Below are positions 8,180 through 16,446 of a DNA stretch of 64,000 bases, one piece after another. Under the pieces are notes generated by a model, which had not been told where the DNA came from, ran no database searches, and saw only the letters and a list, made by a program, of their open reading frames with translations. The DNA comes from Halorubrum alkaliphilum (GTDB lineage: Archaea; Halobacteriota; Halobacteria; Halobacteriales; Haloferacaceae), in NCBI RefSeq assembly GCF_017873815.1, contig NZ_JAGGKQ010000010.1, positions 23,790 through 87,789 on the forward strand. The letters are read 5' to 3'. How positions within the stretch are numbered: the first letter of the stretch is position 1; each line of letters starts with the position of its first letter. The translations under genes and the position numbers were made by a program.

Positions 8180-9031
8180 TTAACCTTGTTCCTCATCCGG
8201 GTCGGGGAGTCGCTCGCGGACCGGCTCGAACGCCGACGCGGAGAGTCCGGCCGCGCCGAGCGTCCGCTCGTGGGCGTCGCTCCCGCCCGTCAAGAGGAGG
8301 TCCGCGTCGGCCGCGACGCGGTCGACGCGCTCGACATCGACCGGCCGGCCGTACGGATAGAACCGTTCGACCGCGTCGAGATCGCGGGCGACATCGAGCG
8401 CGGCGTCGACGTCGTCGTAGCGGAACGGGTGCGCGAGCCCGACGACCGGACAGGCCTCGCGGAGGAGCGCGACGCCGCGGTCGAGATCGGTCACGTCGCG
8501 GGCGACGTAGCAGGGGCCGTCGTTGCCGATCAGTTCGTCGAAGGCGTCAGTGTAGTCGTACGGCGCAGACGACTCATCGATGGCGCGAGCGATATGCGGA
8601 CGGCCGAGCCCGGGTCGCGGCTCGACGTCGAGGTCGATCCCCAGTCGGTCCTCGACGCGGGCGAGGATCCGCGCGCCGCGCTCCTGACGATCCGTTTGGA
8701 GCCGGTCGATCTCGGCGTCGAGCGCGTCGGTGTGTTCGACGGCGTAACCGAGCAGGTCGAGCCGCTCGAAGCCGGCGTCGACCCGGAGTTCGATCCCGCG
8801 GACGATCCGGACTCCGTCACGCTCGACGACCGGCGCGTCGATCCCCGGATGGATGCGGTCGTGATCGGTGACGGCGACCCAGTCGAGACCGGCCTCGCGG
8901 GCGGCGGCCGGCACCTCCTCGATCGTCAACGTTCCGTCCGAGACGGTGGTGTGCGTGTGGAGGTCGGCAACGACGGACCCGTCCGAAACGACTCCGGCGT
9001 CCGTCTCCGTGGCGTCAGCATCGGCGGTCAT
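8180..9031 (-). CDS. PHP-domain phosphoesterase
   Basis: About 283 residues. PHP motifs are ADLHTHTTVSDGTL (HxH, D), VTDHDRIHPGID, a central glutamate in GIELRVDAG and VGLAHPFRYDD near the C-terminus. This is the YciV/TrpH-like class that hydrolyses 3'-phosphonucleotides or removes nucleotides from short RNA 5' ends; the exact substrate is not resolved. ATG 9031 was chosen; ATG 9055 is an alternative adding eight residues. It is probably co-transcribed with the DUF6757-like gene that follows. Confidence 0.82.
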   Translation of the reverse strand: MTADADATETDAGVVSDGSVVADLHTHTTVSDGTLTIEEVPAAAREAGLDWVAVTDHDRIHPGIDAPVVERDGVRIVRGIELRVDAGFERLDLLGYAVEHTDALDAEIDRLQTDRQERGARILARVEDRLGIDLDVEPRPGLGRPHIARAIDESSAPYDYTDAFDELIGNDGPCYVARDVTDLDRGVALLREACPVVGLAHPFRYDDVDAALDVARDLDAVERFYPYGRPVDVERVDRVAADADLLLTGGSDAHERTLGAAGLSASAFEPVRERLPDPDEEQG

Positions 9032-9165
9032 ATCGCCCGTTCGCGGCCGTGTCACTAAGGATCGACGATGCGCGACGCAGATGTATTAGGATATATAAGG
9101 AGTACCACTCGACTAAGGACGTACATGGACAATCATTAAGAACCGTCGGCGGTTTTGATCTGTTG

Positions 9166-9450
9166 ATGCGATTGAATGGCGTCGACGACCGGATCGAACG
9201 GCACCAGTTCCCGACCACCTCGGAAGAGATCATCGCGGCTCACGGGAACGCGACGGTAGAGCTCGCCGAGGGCTCCGAGCGGCTCGGCGACGTGCTCGAA
9301 CGGTTCGGCGAGCAGACGTTCGACGCGCCCGAAGAGGTGCTCGACACGCTACGAGCCGGCGTCTGTCACCGGGGAGTCGGTCGCCGGTTCTACTCGGACC
9401 GAGATCCGACGGCCGCCGGCGAAAACGGACCACAGCCGGTCTCGTTCTGA
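9166..9450 (+). CDS. DUF5789 family small protein
   Basis: 94 residues with the family pattern HxFPTTsEEI...ELaeGsErL..VL.R....tFdapEEVldtL..GV....VGRRFYSDRDP. Function unknown; members are small acidic proteins abundant in Halobacteria. ATG 9166 is supported by MRLNGVDDRIERHQ, the conserved start; the open frame before it is not conserved. An AT-rich patch, ggatatataagg, at 9089-9100 could be a promoter for a longer leader. Confidence 0.75.
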   Translation: MRLNGVDDRIERHQFPTTSEEIIAAHGNATVELAEGSERLGDVLERFGEQTFDAPEEVLDTLRAGVCHRGVGRRFYSDRDPTAAGENGPQPVSF

Positions 9451-9534
9451 GCGGACGGGCGAACGACCGGGAGTGGTCTCAGTTTTGTACGGGCTACCGG
9501 GAGCCACGAGACGCTTATAAACGCGGCGAGAGCG

Positions 9535-10584
9535 TCAGTCGAGCCACTCGATCACACCGGAGAGGTCAAGCGGTACCGATCCGCTCCGGTACCCCTCGAC
9601 TCGCCCGCTTGGGCGGGCACGGAGAACGATCGCGGGTTTGTGTCGAACCGCGGGTTTCGCGGCGGCGACCGCGCCCCAGTCGTCGGCCGGGAACGAGCTA
9701 CAGTCGACGAGGAGGGTCGCCCCGCCGCCGTGGGCCTCGAGTTGCCCCCTCGTCTTCGTTTGTACGGTGTCGCGGACGGCGGCGACGGGGTCGTTTGCCG
9801 ACCGAGTCGCGACGGGTTGCGGACGGGTCACCTCGACGAGCCACGCGGCTCCCGTATCGGGATCCGCGGCGCGGAAATCCAGCGAGTGACCGGTCGTCAC
9901 CTCGATCTCCGGCGTGACCTCGTAGCCAGCGCGAGCGAGCAGGCTGGCGGCCGTGAACTCCGCGATCGTCGCGCTCATCCGGACGAGATCCATCGACATC
10001 GACGTGCCGAGCTTGCCCGCCATCGTCTCCCGGAACTCGTCGAGGATCCCGGGACGAAGAAGCTCTTCGACGTAGCCGACCGCCGCCTCGCGCGTCGCGT
10101 CCGGGAAGCCGGCGGCGTGGTCGCGGAAGAACGCCCGCGTCGTCTCCGATCCGTCCTTCGAGCAGAACACGGGAAGGAAGTACCACGAGACGTGCGGGTA
10201 GTCGGCGAGCCACGGCTCGTCGTCGTGAAGCCCGGCGAGCAGTTCCCGTTGTGCCCACCGCGAAACAGCATACGGGACCTCGTCGAACCCGTACTTGTCC
10301 GTCCGCCAGAGGTCACTCGGCGTCTCCGTGTTGCCGAGCCAGTAGCCGACGGGGCCGGCGTTCGCACCCGCCGGTGGGTCGTCGTCGGAGTCCGTCCAGC
10401 AGAACAGCGCCATCGACCCGTCGTCCATGTCGAACCGCCGCGCGTCGTATCCGGAGGGTGACGCGAACCAGGGGTCGTCAGCGACCACGCCGAGGTTCTC
10501 GTCGAGCGGGCGTTCGATCCGCGAGCGCACTCGGTTCCGGTCCCAACGGCCGGGGGCGCGCCTGAATCGGAGCGGTTGTGCCAC
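9535..10584 (-). CDS. DUF5784 family protein, possible PD-(D/E)xK-like fold
   Basis: 349 residues from GTG 10584 (VAQPLRFRRAPGRW, the usual family start). The N-terminal ~200 residues are unassigned. The region LLARAGYEVTPEIEVTTGHSL followed by DFRAADPDTGAAWLVEVTRP resembles the core of restriction-endonuclease-like folds: an aspartate strand and then E-x-T in the next strand. A following helix and LLVDCSSFPADDW strand continue that pattern. The family has no established function. The nuclease reading is inference from motif spacing only. Confidence 0.65.
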   Translation of the reverse strand: MAQPLRFRRAPGRWDRNRVRSRIERPLDENLGVVADDPWFASPSGYDARRFDMDDGSMALFCWTDSDDDPPAGANAGPVGYWLGNTETPSDLWRTDKYGFDEVPYAVSRWAQRELLAGLHDDEPWLADYPHVSWYFLPVFCSKDGSETTRAFFRDHAAGFPDATREAAVGYVEELLRPGILDEFRETMAGKLGTSMSMDLVRMSATIAEFTAASLLARAGYEVTPEIEVTTGHSLDFRAADPDTGAAWLVEVTRPQPVATRSANDPVAAVRDTVQTKTRGQLEAHGGGATLLVDCSSFPADDWGAVAAAKPAVRHKPAIVLRARPSGRVEGYRSGSVPLDLSGVIEWLD

Positions 10585-10713
10585 GGGTTCGCTACCCGGC
10601 CGGCCGGCTAATGGCTTCCGGTGGAGAAGGAGGTACGACCACCTGATCACGGGGGCGTAGTGGGTAGATCGTCGACAGGTATATCAATGGGTGTTCCATA
10701 GTCAAGGCGTACC

Positions 10714-10887
10714 ATGTCAATGGGTGCCTATGACGAGGACGAACACGAGCGCCGTGCGCAGAAGACGAGCGTCGTCGACGCGGATTTCGACGCCGAACGG
10801 CCGGAGTACGCGGGATCGCTCACCTACGACTCCGGCAACTCGACGGAGGCACTCCTCGACACGTTTCAAGAACTGAAGGACGACTGA
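10714..10887 (+). CDS. DUF5786 family small acidic protein
   Basis: 57 residues starting MSMGAYDEDEHERRAQK and ending EALLDTFQELKDD, the conserved ends of a short haloarchaeal family of unknown function. It is too short for usual gene-length cutoffs but has strong family resemblance. A TATA-like ggtatatcaa at about 10677-10686 lies about 28-30 bp upstream of ATG 10714, consistent with a leaderless message. Confidence 0.75.
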   Translation: MSMGAYDEDEHERRAQKTSVVDADFDAERPEYAGSLTYDSGNSTEALLDTFQELKDD

Positions 10888-10947
10888 CGCCGCGTCCCGG
10901 ACACGGTGCGGCGGTTCGATCCCTTCTCGCAGTATCGGTCCCGTCGG

Positions 10948-11622
10948 TCAGGAATCCGTGAGCAGTATCGCCGTCGAACAGACGACGGCAACCGCAAGCA
11001 CGTGGCCGACGACCGCCCCCAACAGGATCGGCTCCGCCAGCAGGAAGGGAACGAGCCCGAGTTGGAGCACGGAGAACCCGATGTTCTCTGCGTCCAGCCG
11101 GCGGACGCTCGCGGCGTCCTCGGGCGAGAGGTCGACGTGGACGGCCCGCCAGAGCGCGACCACCGCGCTCCACCACGACGTGCCGATCCGATAGGTGAGG
11201 TCCCAGAGGATCAACAGCGTGAGATACACGACCGGGATCGGCGGATCCGAGCCGAACAGCCGCTGAAGAAGTGCCCCGTCCCAAACGAACAGATACGTCA
11301 CGAGCGCGATGAACGCGAGCACGCCCAACACGATCTCAACGCTCGACCCGAAGAGGAGACGCTTGTGGGACGACGGCGTCGACAACAGTCGGTTCTTTTC
11401 GCCGAGCCGGTGCATCTCGACGCTGCCGATCGCCGCGACGACGACCGCCGCGGTGCCCGCGATGACCGCGTTCCACAGCCCGTAGTACCAGCCCAAGAGG
11501 AGAACGCCGGCCTGAAAGATCACGAACTGGATCGTGACCGCGAGCGTTCGCGGAACCTCAAGGCCCGGGATTCCACTTACGAGGCTCTCGTACACCCACG
11601 TCTCGCCGTACTGTCGGCTCAC
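10948..11622 (-). CDS. Polytopic membrane protein of unknown function
   Basis: 224 residues with five or six hydrophobic helices (for example TLAVTIQFVIFQAGVLLLGW, VVVAAIGSVEM, IVLGVLAFIALVTYLFVW, VVYLTLLILWDLTYRIG and VLQLGLVPFLLAEPILLGAV). A cytoplasmic basic-acidic loop follows the second helix. No catalytic motif is recognised. Its ATG overlaps the stop of the upstream SDR gene by 4 bp, so the two form an operon and it may be a membrane partner of that NAD(P)-binding protein. Confidence 0.7.
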   Translation of the reverse strand: MSRQYGETWVYESLVSGIPGLEVPRTLAVTIQFVIFQAGVLLLGWYYGLWNAVIAGTAAVVVAAIGSVEMHRLGEKNRLLSTPSSHKRLLFGSSVEIVLGVLAFIALVTYLFVWDGALLQRLFGSDPPIPVVYLTLLILWDLTYRIGTSWWSAVVALWRAVHVDLSPEDAASVRRLDAENIGFSVLQLGLVPFLLAEPILLGAVVGHVLAVAVVCSTAILLTDS

Positions 11623-12563
11623 GACGAGGCGTCCTCGCGATCGTCGACGGCGGCGGTTCCGGCGGTTCCGGCGGCGTCGACCGCCCGCGCGACCGCGAGA
11701 TCGAAGGGGGTGGACTCCACCGGCACCAGCTCACGGATCCGGTCGTCCTCGACGATGACGGTGTTGCGGAGTCCTTCCACGAGCGACCGCGCGAGGTACG
11801 GGTTCACGTCCGTGACGAGCCGGAGCCACCGGGCGGACAGCCCGGGGCTCAAAACGGGAACTCGAACGATCCGGAGTCCGTGCCCGAACTGTCGGCGGGT
11901 TCGGCGGAGGATCTCCGCGTACGTCAACACGTCCGGGCCGCCGATCTCGTAGGTCTCGCCCGCGGTCTCCGGGGCATCGAGAACACCGCTCAGATACGCG
12001 ATCACGTCGTCGATCGCGATCGGCTGACACAGCGTGTCGACCCACTTCGGCGTGAGCATCACCGGAAGGCGGCTCGCGAGCCCGCGGATCACCTCGAAGC
12101 TCGCGCTGCCCGCACCGATGACGATCGCGGCCCGAAGCGTCGTCAACGCGTACTCGCCGTCGCCGAGCACCCGTTCCACTTCGCGACGCGACTGGAGGTG
12201 TTCGGAGAGTCCTTCACGGTCCTCGCCGAGCCCGCCTAGATACACCACGCGCTCGACGCCAGCTCCGGATGCGGCCGCCGCGAAGTTGCTCGCGCAGTTC
12301 CGGTCCCGCTCCTCGTATCCGGGCCCCCCGTCGAGCGAGTGGACGAGGTAGTACGCCGCGTCCACGGTCTCCCCATCGATCTCGAACGCGGGGGGAAGCG
12401 TCTCGGGTTCGAGGAGATCCCCCTCGACGACGTGGACGCCCTCCGGCGGGTGGTAGCCGTCGGCATCGCGGACGAGCGTGACGACCTCGTGGCCCCGATC
12501 GAGCAGCGTGGGAACGAGTCGAGTTCCGACGAACCCGGTCGCGCCAGTGACGAGAACGCGCAT
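11619..12563 (-). CDS. NAD(P)-binding SDR-like protein (NmrA / NDUFA9-like)
   Basis: 314 residues with an N-terminal Rossmann motif VTGATGFVGTRLVPTLL. The atypical short-chain dehydrogenase pattern continues with AAYYLVHSL, VVYLGGLG and PDVLTYAEILR. This branch (complex-I NDUFA9-like, NmrA-like) binds NAD(P) but often lacks the YxxxK dyad, which I do not see here, so it may be a sensor or a quinone/lipid-related reductase. A minus-strand TATA-like cttatattcg lies about 25 bp before ATG 12563. It is translationally coupled to the membrane protein that follows. Confidence 0.78.
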   Translation of the reverse strand: MRVLVTGATGFVGTRLVPTLLDRGHEVVTLVRDADGYHPPEGVHVVEGDLLEPETLPPAFEIDGETVDAAYYLVHSLDGGPGYEERDRNCASNFAAAASGAGVERVVYLGGLGEDREGLSEHLQSRREVERVLGDGEYALTTLRAAIVIGAGSASFEVIRGLASRLPVMLTPKWVDTLCQPIAIDDVIAYLSGVLDAPETAGETYEIGGPDVLTYAEILRRTRRQFGHGLRIVRVPVLSPGLSARWLRLVTDVNPYLARSLVEGLRNTVIVEDDRIRELVPVESTPFDLAVARAVDAAGTAGTAAVDDREDASS

Positions 12564-12760
12564 ACATCATACACGGTCTAGGCGAATATAAGACCCTGCC
12601 ACGGTCGAGGCCGTCGGCAGTGTCGCCGGGTCGTCTCGCTCGGCACCGTCGACGCCGACGCCGACGACTCCGGGCGTGACGGACGGGCGGTGATCAGCGG
12701 ACCGTCGAAACGCCCGTCGTCGACCGATTGGTAAAAGGGCACGCCCGATGTCGAACCGAT

Positions 12761-13672
12761 ATGAACGCTGGCGAGTTCGAGCCGGTTCACGGTGTCCCAG
12801 ATCTGTTCGTACATGACACCGGAATGTTCGACACCGACGAGTACGGCTCCGTGTACGTGTACGACGCCGACGAGCCCGCCGTGATCGACACGGGCACCGG
12901 TGCGAATCGGGAGACGCTGTTCAAGACCCTTGACGAGGTCGGGATCGAGCGCGACGACCTCGCGTGGATCGTCGCGACGCACGCCCACCTCGATCACGCC
13001 GGCGGGGCCGGACATCTGGCGAAACGATATCCGGAGGCGGAAGTAGTCGTCCCCGAACAGGGTGTCGGACACCTCGTCGATCCCGAGGCTCTCGTCGCCG
13101 GCACGAAGTCCGCGGTCGGAGACCAGTGGCGCTACTACGACGATCCGGAGCCGGTTCCCGAAGACCGAATTACCGGGCTCGCCGACGGCGATCGGATCGA
13201 TCTCGGGGATCGCGAACTCGTCGTCCACGACGCGCCGGGACACGCCCCCCACCACGCGGTGTATCACGAGCCCGACGCGGAGGTCGTCTTTACCGCCGAC
13301 GCCGCCGGGATCTACGTGCCCGAAGTCGACACAGTCCGGCAGACGACACCACCGCCGCAGTTCGATCTGGACCAGTGTCTTCGGGACCTCGGAGCCGTCG
13401 CCGATCTGGAGCCGGAGTACTGCTGTTTCGGCCACTTTGGTCCCCGCAAGTACGACGAGTCCCTGATCGGCGAGGCGAAGCGAGCCTACGTCGAGTGGGT
13501 AGAGGCGGTGCGAGCCAAGCGCGCTGAGCTCGACGGTGACGACGAGGCGGTCGTCGAACACTTCGAGTCGACGAGCGCGGACGTGGAATTCTGGAATCCC
13601 GAGCGGGCACGGGCGGACGCCAGCTTGAACACGCGCGGCGTGTTGACGTATCTCGATCGCACCGAAGAGTGA
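12761..13672 (+). CDS. Metallo-beta-lactamase-fold hydrolase (glyoxalase-II-like)
   Basis: 303 residues. The metal motif THAHLDHAGGAGHL sits near residue 75. A further histidine is in PGHAPHHAVYH and an aspartate in VVFTADAAGIY, followed by GHFGPRKYD. Unlike the hydrolase at 3 kb, this one has the longer C-terminal helical extension. Substrate unassigned. A TATA-like ttggtaaaag at about 12727-12736 precedes ATG 12761 by about 26 bp, so it is probably leaderless. Confidence 0.82.
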   Translation: MNAGEFEPVHGVPDLFVHDTGMFDTDEYGSVYVYDADEPAVIDTGTGANRETLFKTLDEVGIERDDLAWIVATHAHLDHAGGAGHLAKRYPEAEVVVPEQGVGHLVDPEALVAGTKSAVGDQWRYYDDPEPVPEDRITGLADGDRIDLGDRELVVHDAPGHAPHHAVYHEPDAEVVFTADAAGIYVPEVDTVRQTTPPPQFDLDQCLRDLGAVADLEPEYCCFGHFGPRKYDESLIGEAKRAYVEWVEAVRAKRAELDGDDEAVVEHFESTSADVEFWNPERARADASLNTRGVLTYLDRTEE

Positions 13673-13753
13673 GACGACGCCGGGTGCGAGGACGATCCGG
13701 CGGGTCGACGTAGAAACGCCCTAAAGTCCACGCCGCGTAGGGTTCGATAACGA

Positions 13754-14359
13754 ATGGGCATCTTCGATACGATCCGAGCCGTGCTCGGGACGAACGCGGA
13801 GGCCGGCGCAACCCGCGAAGCCGATCCCGAGGACCTCTTCGGGATGTCGACGGCGTACATGACGATGGAGGCCGACCTCGGCTACGACCACTGCGGCGAG
13901 GCGGCGCTGTGTTTCTCCGGCGTCGACAGCACCCGCTTCGACGACGCCGTGAGCACCGTCGAGGAGATCCTCGCGGCCGGCGAGGTGGAAACCGGAACGG
14001 GATTCCATCGTCACGAGGACGACCACGGCTACCACTGGTTCGTCCTCGAAGACGACGACCCCGAGGATCTCGTGACCAGCATCCACTTCGCCGCGGACCA
14101 GTTCATCGAGGAAGGGTTCGGATCGCGACTCCTCGCGGCCGTCTTCGGCTTTGAGGACGACAGTGGCGACGCGTACTGGATCTACTCGTTCCGCCGCGGC
14201 GCGTACTACCCGTTCGCGCCCGACGGCGCGAACAGTCGGAACCAGCGGAGGGAGTTCAAGCTCCAGTCCGTTCTCGACGGCGAGTTGGGCATTGAGGACG
14301 ACGAGTCCTACTGGTACCCGCTGTGGCCGGACGCTCCGGGACGACACCCGTGGGAGTGA
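13754..14359 (+). CDS. pspAB: PspA-associated protein PspAB
   Basis: 201 residues. The pattern MGIFDTIRAVLGT, EDLFGMSTAYMTMEADLGYD, RHEDDHGYHWFVLEDDD and SRLLAAVFGFED is that of the PspAB family found beside or with PspA (phage-shock/ESCRT-III-like) systems in archaea. Its biochemical role is not established. No pspA is in this window, so the partner must be elsewhere. It is followed after 4 bp by a membrane-protein gene, probably one transcript. Confidence 0.8.
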   Translation: MGIFDTIRAVLGTNAEAGATREADPEDLFGMSTAYMTMEADLGYDHCGEAALCFSGVDSTRFDDAVSTVEEILAAGEVETGTGFHRHEDDHGYHWFVLEDDDPEDLVTSIHFAADQFIEEGFGSRLLAAVFGFEDDSGDAYWIYSFRRGAYYPFAPDGANSRNQRREFKLQSVLDGELGIEDDESYWYPLWPDAPGRHPWE

Positions 14360-14363
14360 TCGG

Positions 14364-14867
14364 ATGAGTGTGGACCCCTCGGCCGCGTCAACCCATGGCG
14401 GGAACGACGGCCGCGACGCCGCCCACAAACGCGTCCTCCGCGCGGTCGCCGCTCAGGCCGCGGTGTTGAGCGCGGCGGTCCACCTGCTGTGGGCGTGGCC
14501 ACAGCTCGCGGAACCGGCCGATCCCCGGCCGTACGTGTTCGTCCTCGGCGCAGTCTTCACCGTCCTCGTGGCGGCAGCGACGCTGAAAGCCGACGAGTAC
14601 CGGCGGCTGTACGCGCTCGGCGCGGGGACGCTCTCCGCGTACCTCCTCGGCTACGTCGGCTGGCACGGCGGGGAAGTGGCTGCCGCGCTCGTGGGCGATC
14701 CGCTGGCGATCGTCGGGAAGGGGGCGGAGCTCGTAGGCGTGGTCGCGTTCCTCGCGCTCTACCGGTTGGCACCGCCGACGAACGTCGTCGTGGAGCGTCG
14801 TAACTCCGGCGGGGCAGACGGGTCCGACCCCCGTCCCGTCGATGATGGCGGCGAGAGGGAGGACTGA
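14364..14867 (+). CDS. Four-helix membrane protein of unknown function
   Basis: 167 residues with about four hydrophobic helices (RAVAAQAAVLSAAVHLLWAW, PYVFVLGAVFTVLVAAAT, LYALGAGTLSAYLLGYVG and VGVVAFLALYRLA) and a polar acidic tail. ATG 14364 follows the pspAB stop by 4 bp, so the two are probably co-transcribed and may act together at the membrane. The frame extends upstream into pspAB but without family-like sequence. Confidence 0.65.
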   Translation: MSVDPSAASTHGGNDGRDAAHKRVLRAVAAQAAVLSAAVHLLWAWPQLAEPADPRPYVFVLGAVFTVLVAAATLKADEYRRLYALGAGTLSAYLLGYVGWHGGEVAAALVGDPLAIVGKGAELVGVVAFLALYRLAPPTNVVVERRNSGGADGSDPRPVDDGGERED

Positions 14868-14906
14868 CCGACACGACTTATTAGCCGGACGGCGGATCCT
14901 TCGGTA

Positions 14907-15539
14907 GTGAGCGACACCTACCGGACGGTCGGCGGGCGGGCGACCGCGACGTTCGAGGTCCGTGGCTCGGAGTTCCTCGGCCACGTCTCGCCCGCGGACA
15001 GCGTCGACGAGGCCGAGGCGTTCATCGAGACCGTCGGGGCGGAGTACGCGGACGCAACGCACAACGTCCCGGCGTACCGGGTACCAGCCGGGGAGGCGTC
15101 GGAGCGGACGCCCGATTCGGACGTGATGCTCCGGGAGTACGGCGACGACGACGGCGAGCCGAGCGGCTCGGCGGGAAAGCCGGCATTAAACGTTCTCCAG
15201 CAGCGGGAAGTTCGCAACGTCGTCTGCGTGGTAACCCGGTACTACGGCGGGACGAACCTCGGCGTGGGCGGGCTCGCGAGGGCGTACTCGCGGGCGGTCA
15301 AGGAAGCCGTCGACGAGGCGGGCGTGATCGAGGAGCGTCCACACCGGCGGCTGATCGTCCGAACCGACTACGACGACTCCGGGACCCTTCGCGGACTGAT
15401 CGAGTCGTCCGGCGTCGAGTTCGACGCCGACTACGACGAACGGGTTCGATTCGAACTGCGGATACCAGTCGAGGAAATCGAGTCCCTCGTCGAGCGACTC
15501 AACAGTGCGACGAGCGGGCGGGTCGAGATCGACCGGTGA
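14907..15539 (+). CDS. IMPACT/YigZ family protein (UPF0029)
   Basis: 210 residues from GTG 14907. The conserved core KPALNVLQQREVRNVVCVV-TRYYGGTNLGVGGLARAYS is diagnostic of the YigZ/IMPACT N-terminal domain, and a ferredoxin-like C-terminal domain ends the protein. Eukaryotic IMPACT modulates Gcn2; in prokaryotes the role is unclear, with nucleic-acid binding proposed. The preceding gene ends 39 bp before the start. Confidence 0.88.
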   Translation: MSDTYRTVGGRATATFEVRGSEFLGHVSPADSVDEAEAFIETVGAEYADATHNVPAYRVPAGEASERTPDSDVMLREYGDDDGEPSGSAGKPALNVLQQREVRNVVCVVTRYYGGTNLGVGGLARAYSRAVKEAVDEAGVIEERPHRRLIVRTDYDDSGTLRGLIESSGVEFDADYDERVRFELRIPVEEIESLVERLNSATSGRVEIDR

Positions 15540-15659
15540 GCGCGGAAATGACGAACAGGCGACGCGGCCGCTGTGTGTTTTCCGCGGCGGGGCGTCGCGC
15601 TCCCGTCCAGTGCGCCGCGGGCGACGGTCACGTCACGGAGGAGTTGGCCGCGGCTTCGG

Positions 15660-16440
15660 TTATAAATAGACGGCTCAGTGGACCGACTGATCTTCATAGA
15701 GTGTTTAGTGAGTGATTTCGGGAGTGGGTATAGCAGATCGCCGGCGACGAGATCGTATTTAAAAGGAGTATGAGCGGTAGCGACGACCACTTATAAACGA
15801 GCGATACTATCGGCGTCACCGGCGGCTCCGCCGCCGGTTGCTAGCGAGAGCTTCGCTCTCGCCCTGCGCCCCGGTTCGTGCCTTATAAAGGCGCGAACCG
15901 CGAGGGACCGAAGGCCCCTCTGGCAGCCGGTGCTACGCGCCGGCGACGACGGCGCGAGGGAGTCGCCGGCGCGGAGCACCGGTGACGAGGCTGGGGAGGC
16001 GTGAGGTGCGGGTGCTGTGCGGGGTGGGACTAAAAGGGGCAGGGAGCGGGGCCGACCGGAGGGAGGCCCCGACAGCGAACGGGCCGGAGGCCCGTGAGCC
16101 ACGAGGACGAAGCACGACGACGCAAGCAGCGTGGCGCTACGCGCCACGGGAAGCCGGTAGCGGAGCCGCCGGCGACACCGCAAGGAGCGAGTGAAACGAG
16201 CGACTGAGGAGCACAGCGAGTCGCGCGAGTCCTCGTGGCTGGGGCTTTGGAGGCGTTTACCGCCGATCCGCCAGCAGCCAGTTATAAGCGAGCGACTGGG
16301 GCTTTGGACGCACTCACCGCGTCAGCAACGACTTATAAACAGCCGACAGCAACACCACTAGATCACTTATAAACAACCGATCGGCCATATCGATATACCC
16401 ACTCCCGCCATCGTTCGCTGCGTCGCCGCCATTGAACTCG
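15660..16440. repeat. Dispersed intergenic repeat, copy A (longest copy, + orientation)
   Basis: About 0.8 kb without a credible gene between 15540 and 16446. It is built of hairpins: an ACCGGCGG/CCGCCGGT stem (15818-15838), a GCGAGAGC-ttc-GCTCTCGC stem (15844-15862) and a CGGTTCG/CGAACCG stem (about 15872-15900). It also has several TTATAAA boxes (15664, 15791, 15883, 16281, 16332, 16368). Segments match, in inverted orientation, copies B (25.3-25.9 kb) and C (38.7-38.95 kb). The stretch 15540-15660 shows nothing recognisable. Confidence 0.75.
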
Positions 16441-16446
16441 GGTATA

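Noticed and set aside
15791..16194. Open frames within repeat copy A
   Set aside because: They translate hairpin repeats, are basic and low-complexity, and are not shared with copies B-D as proteins.
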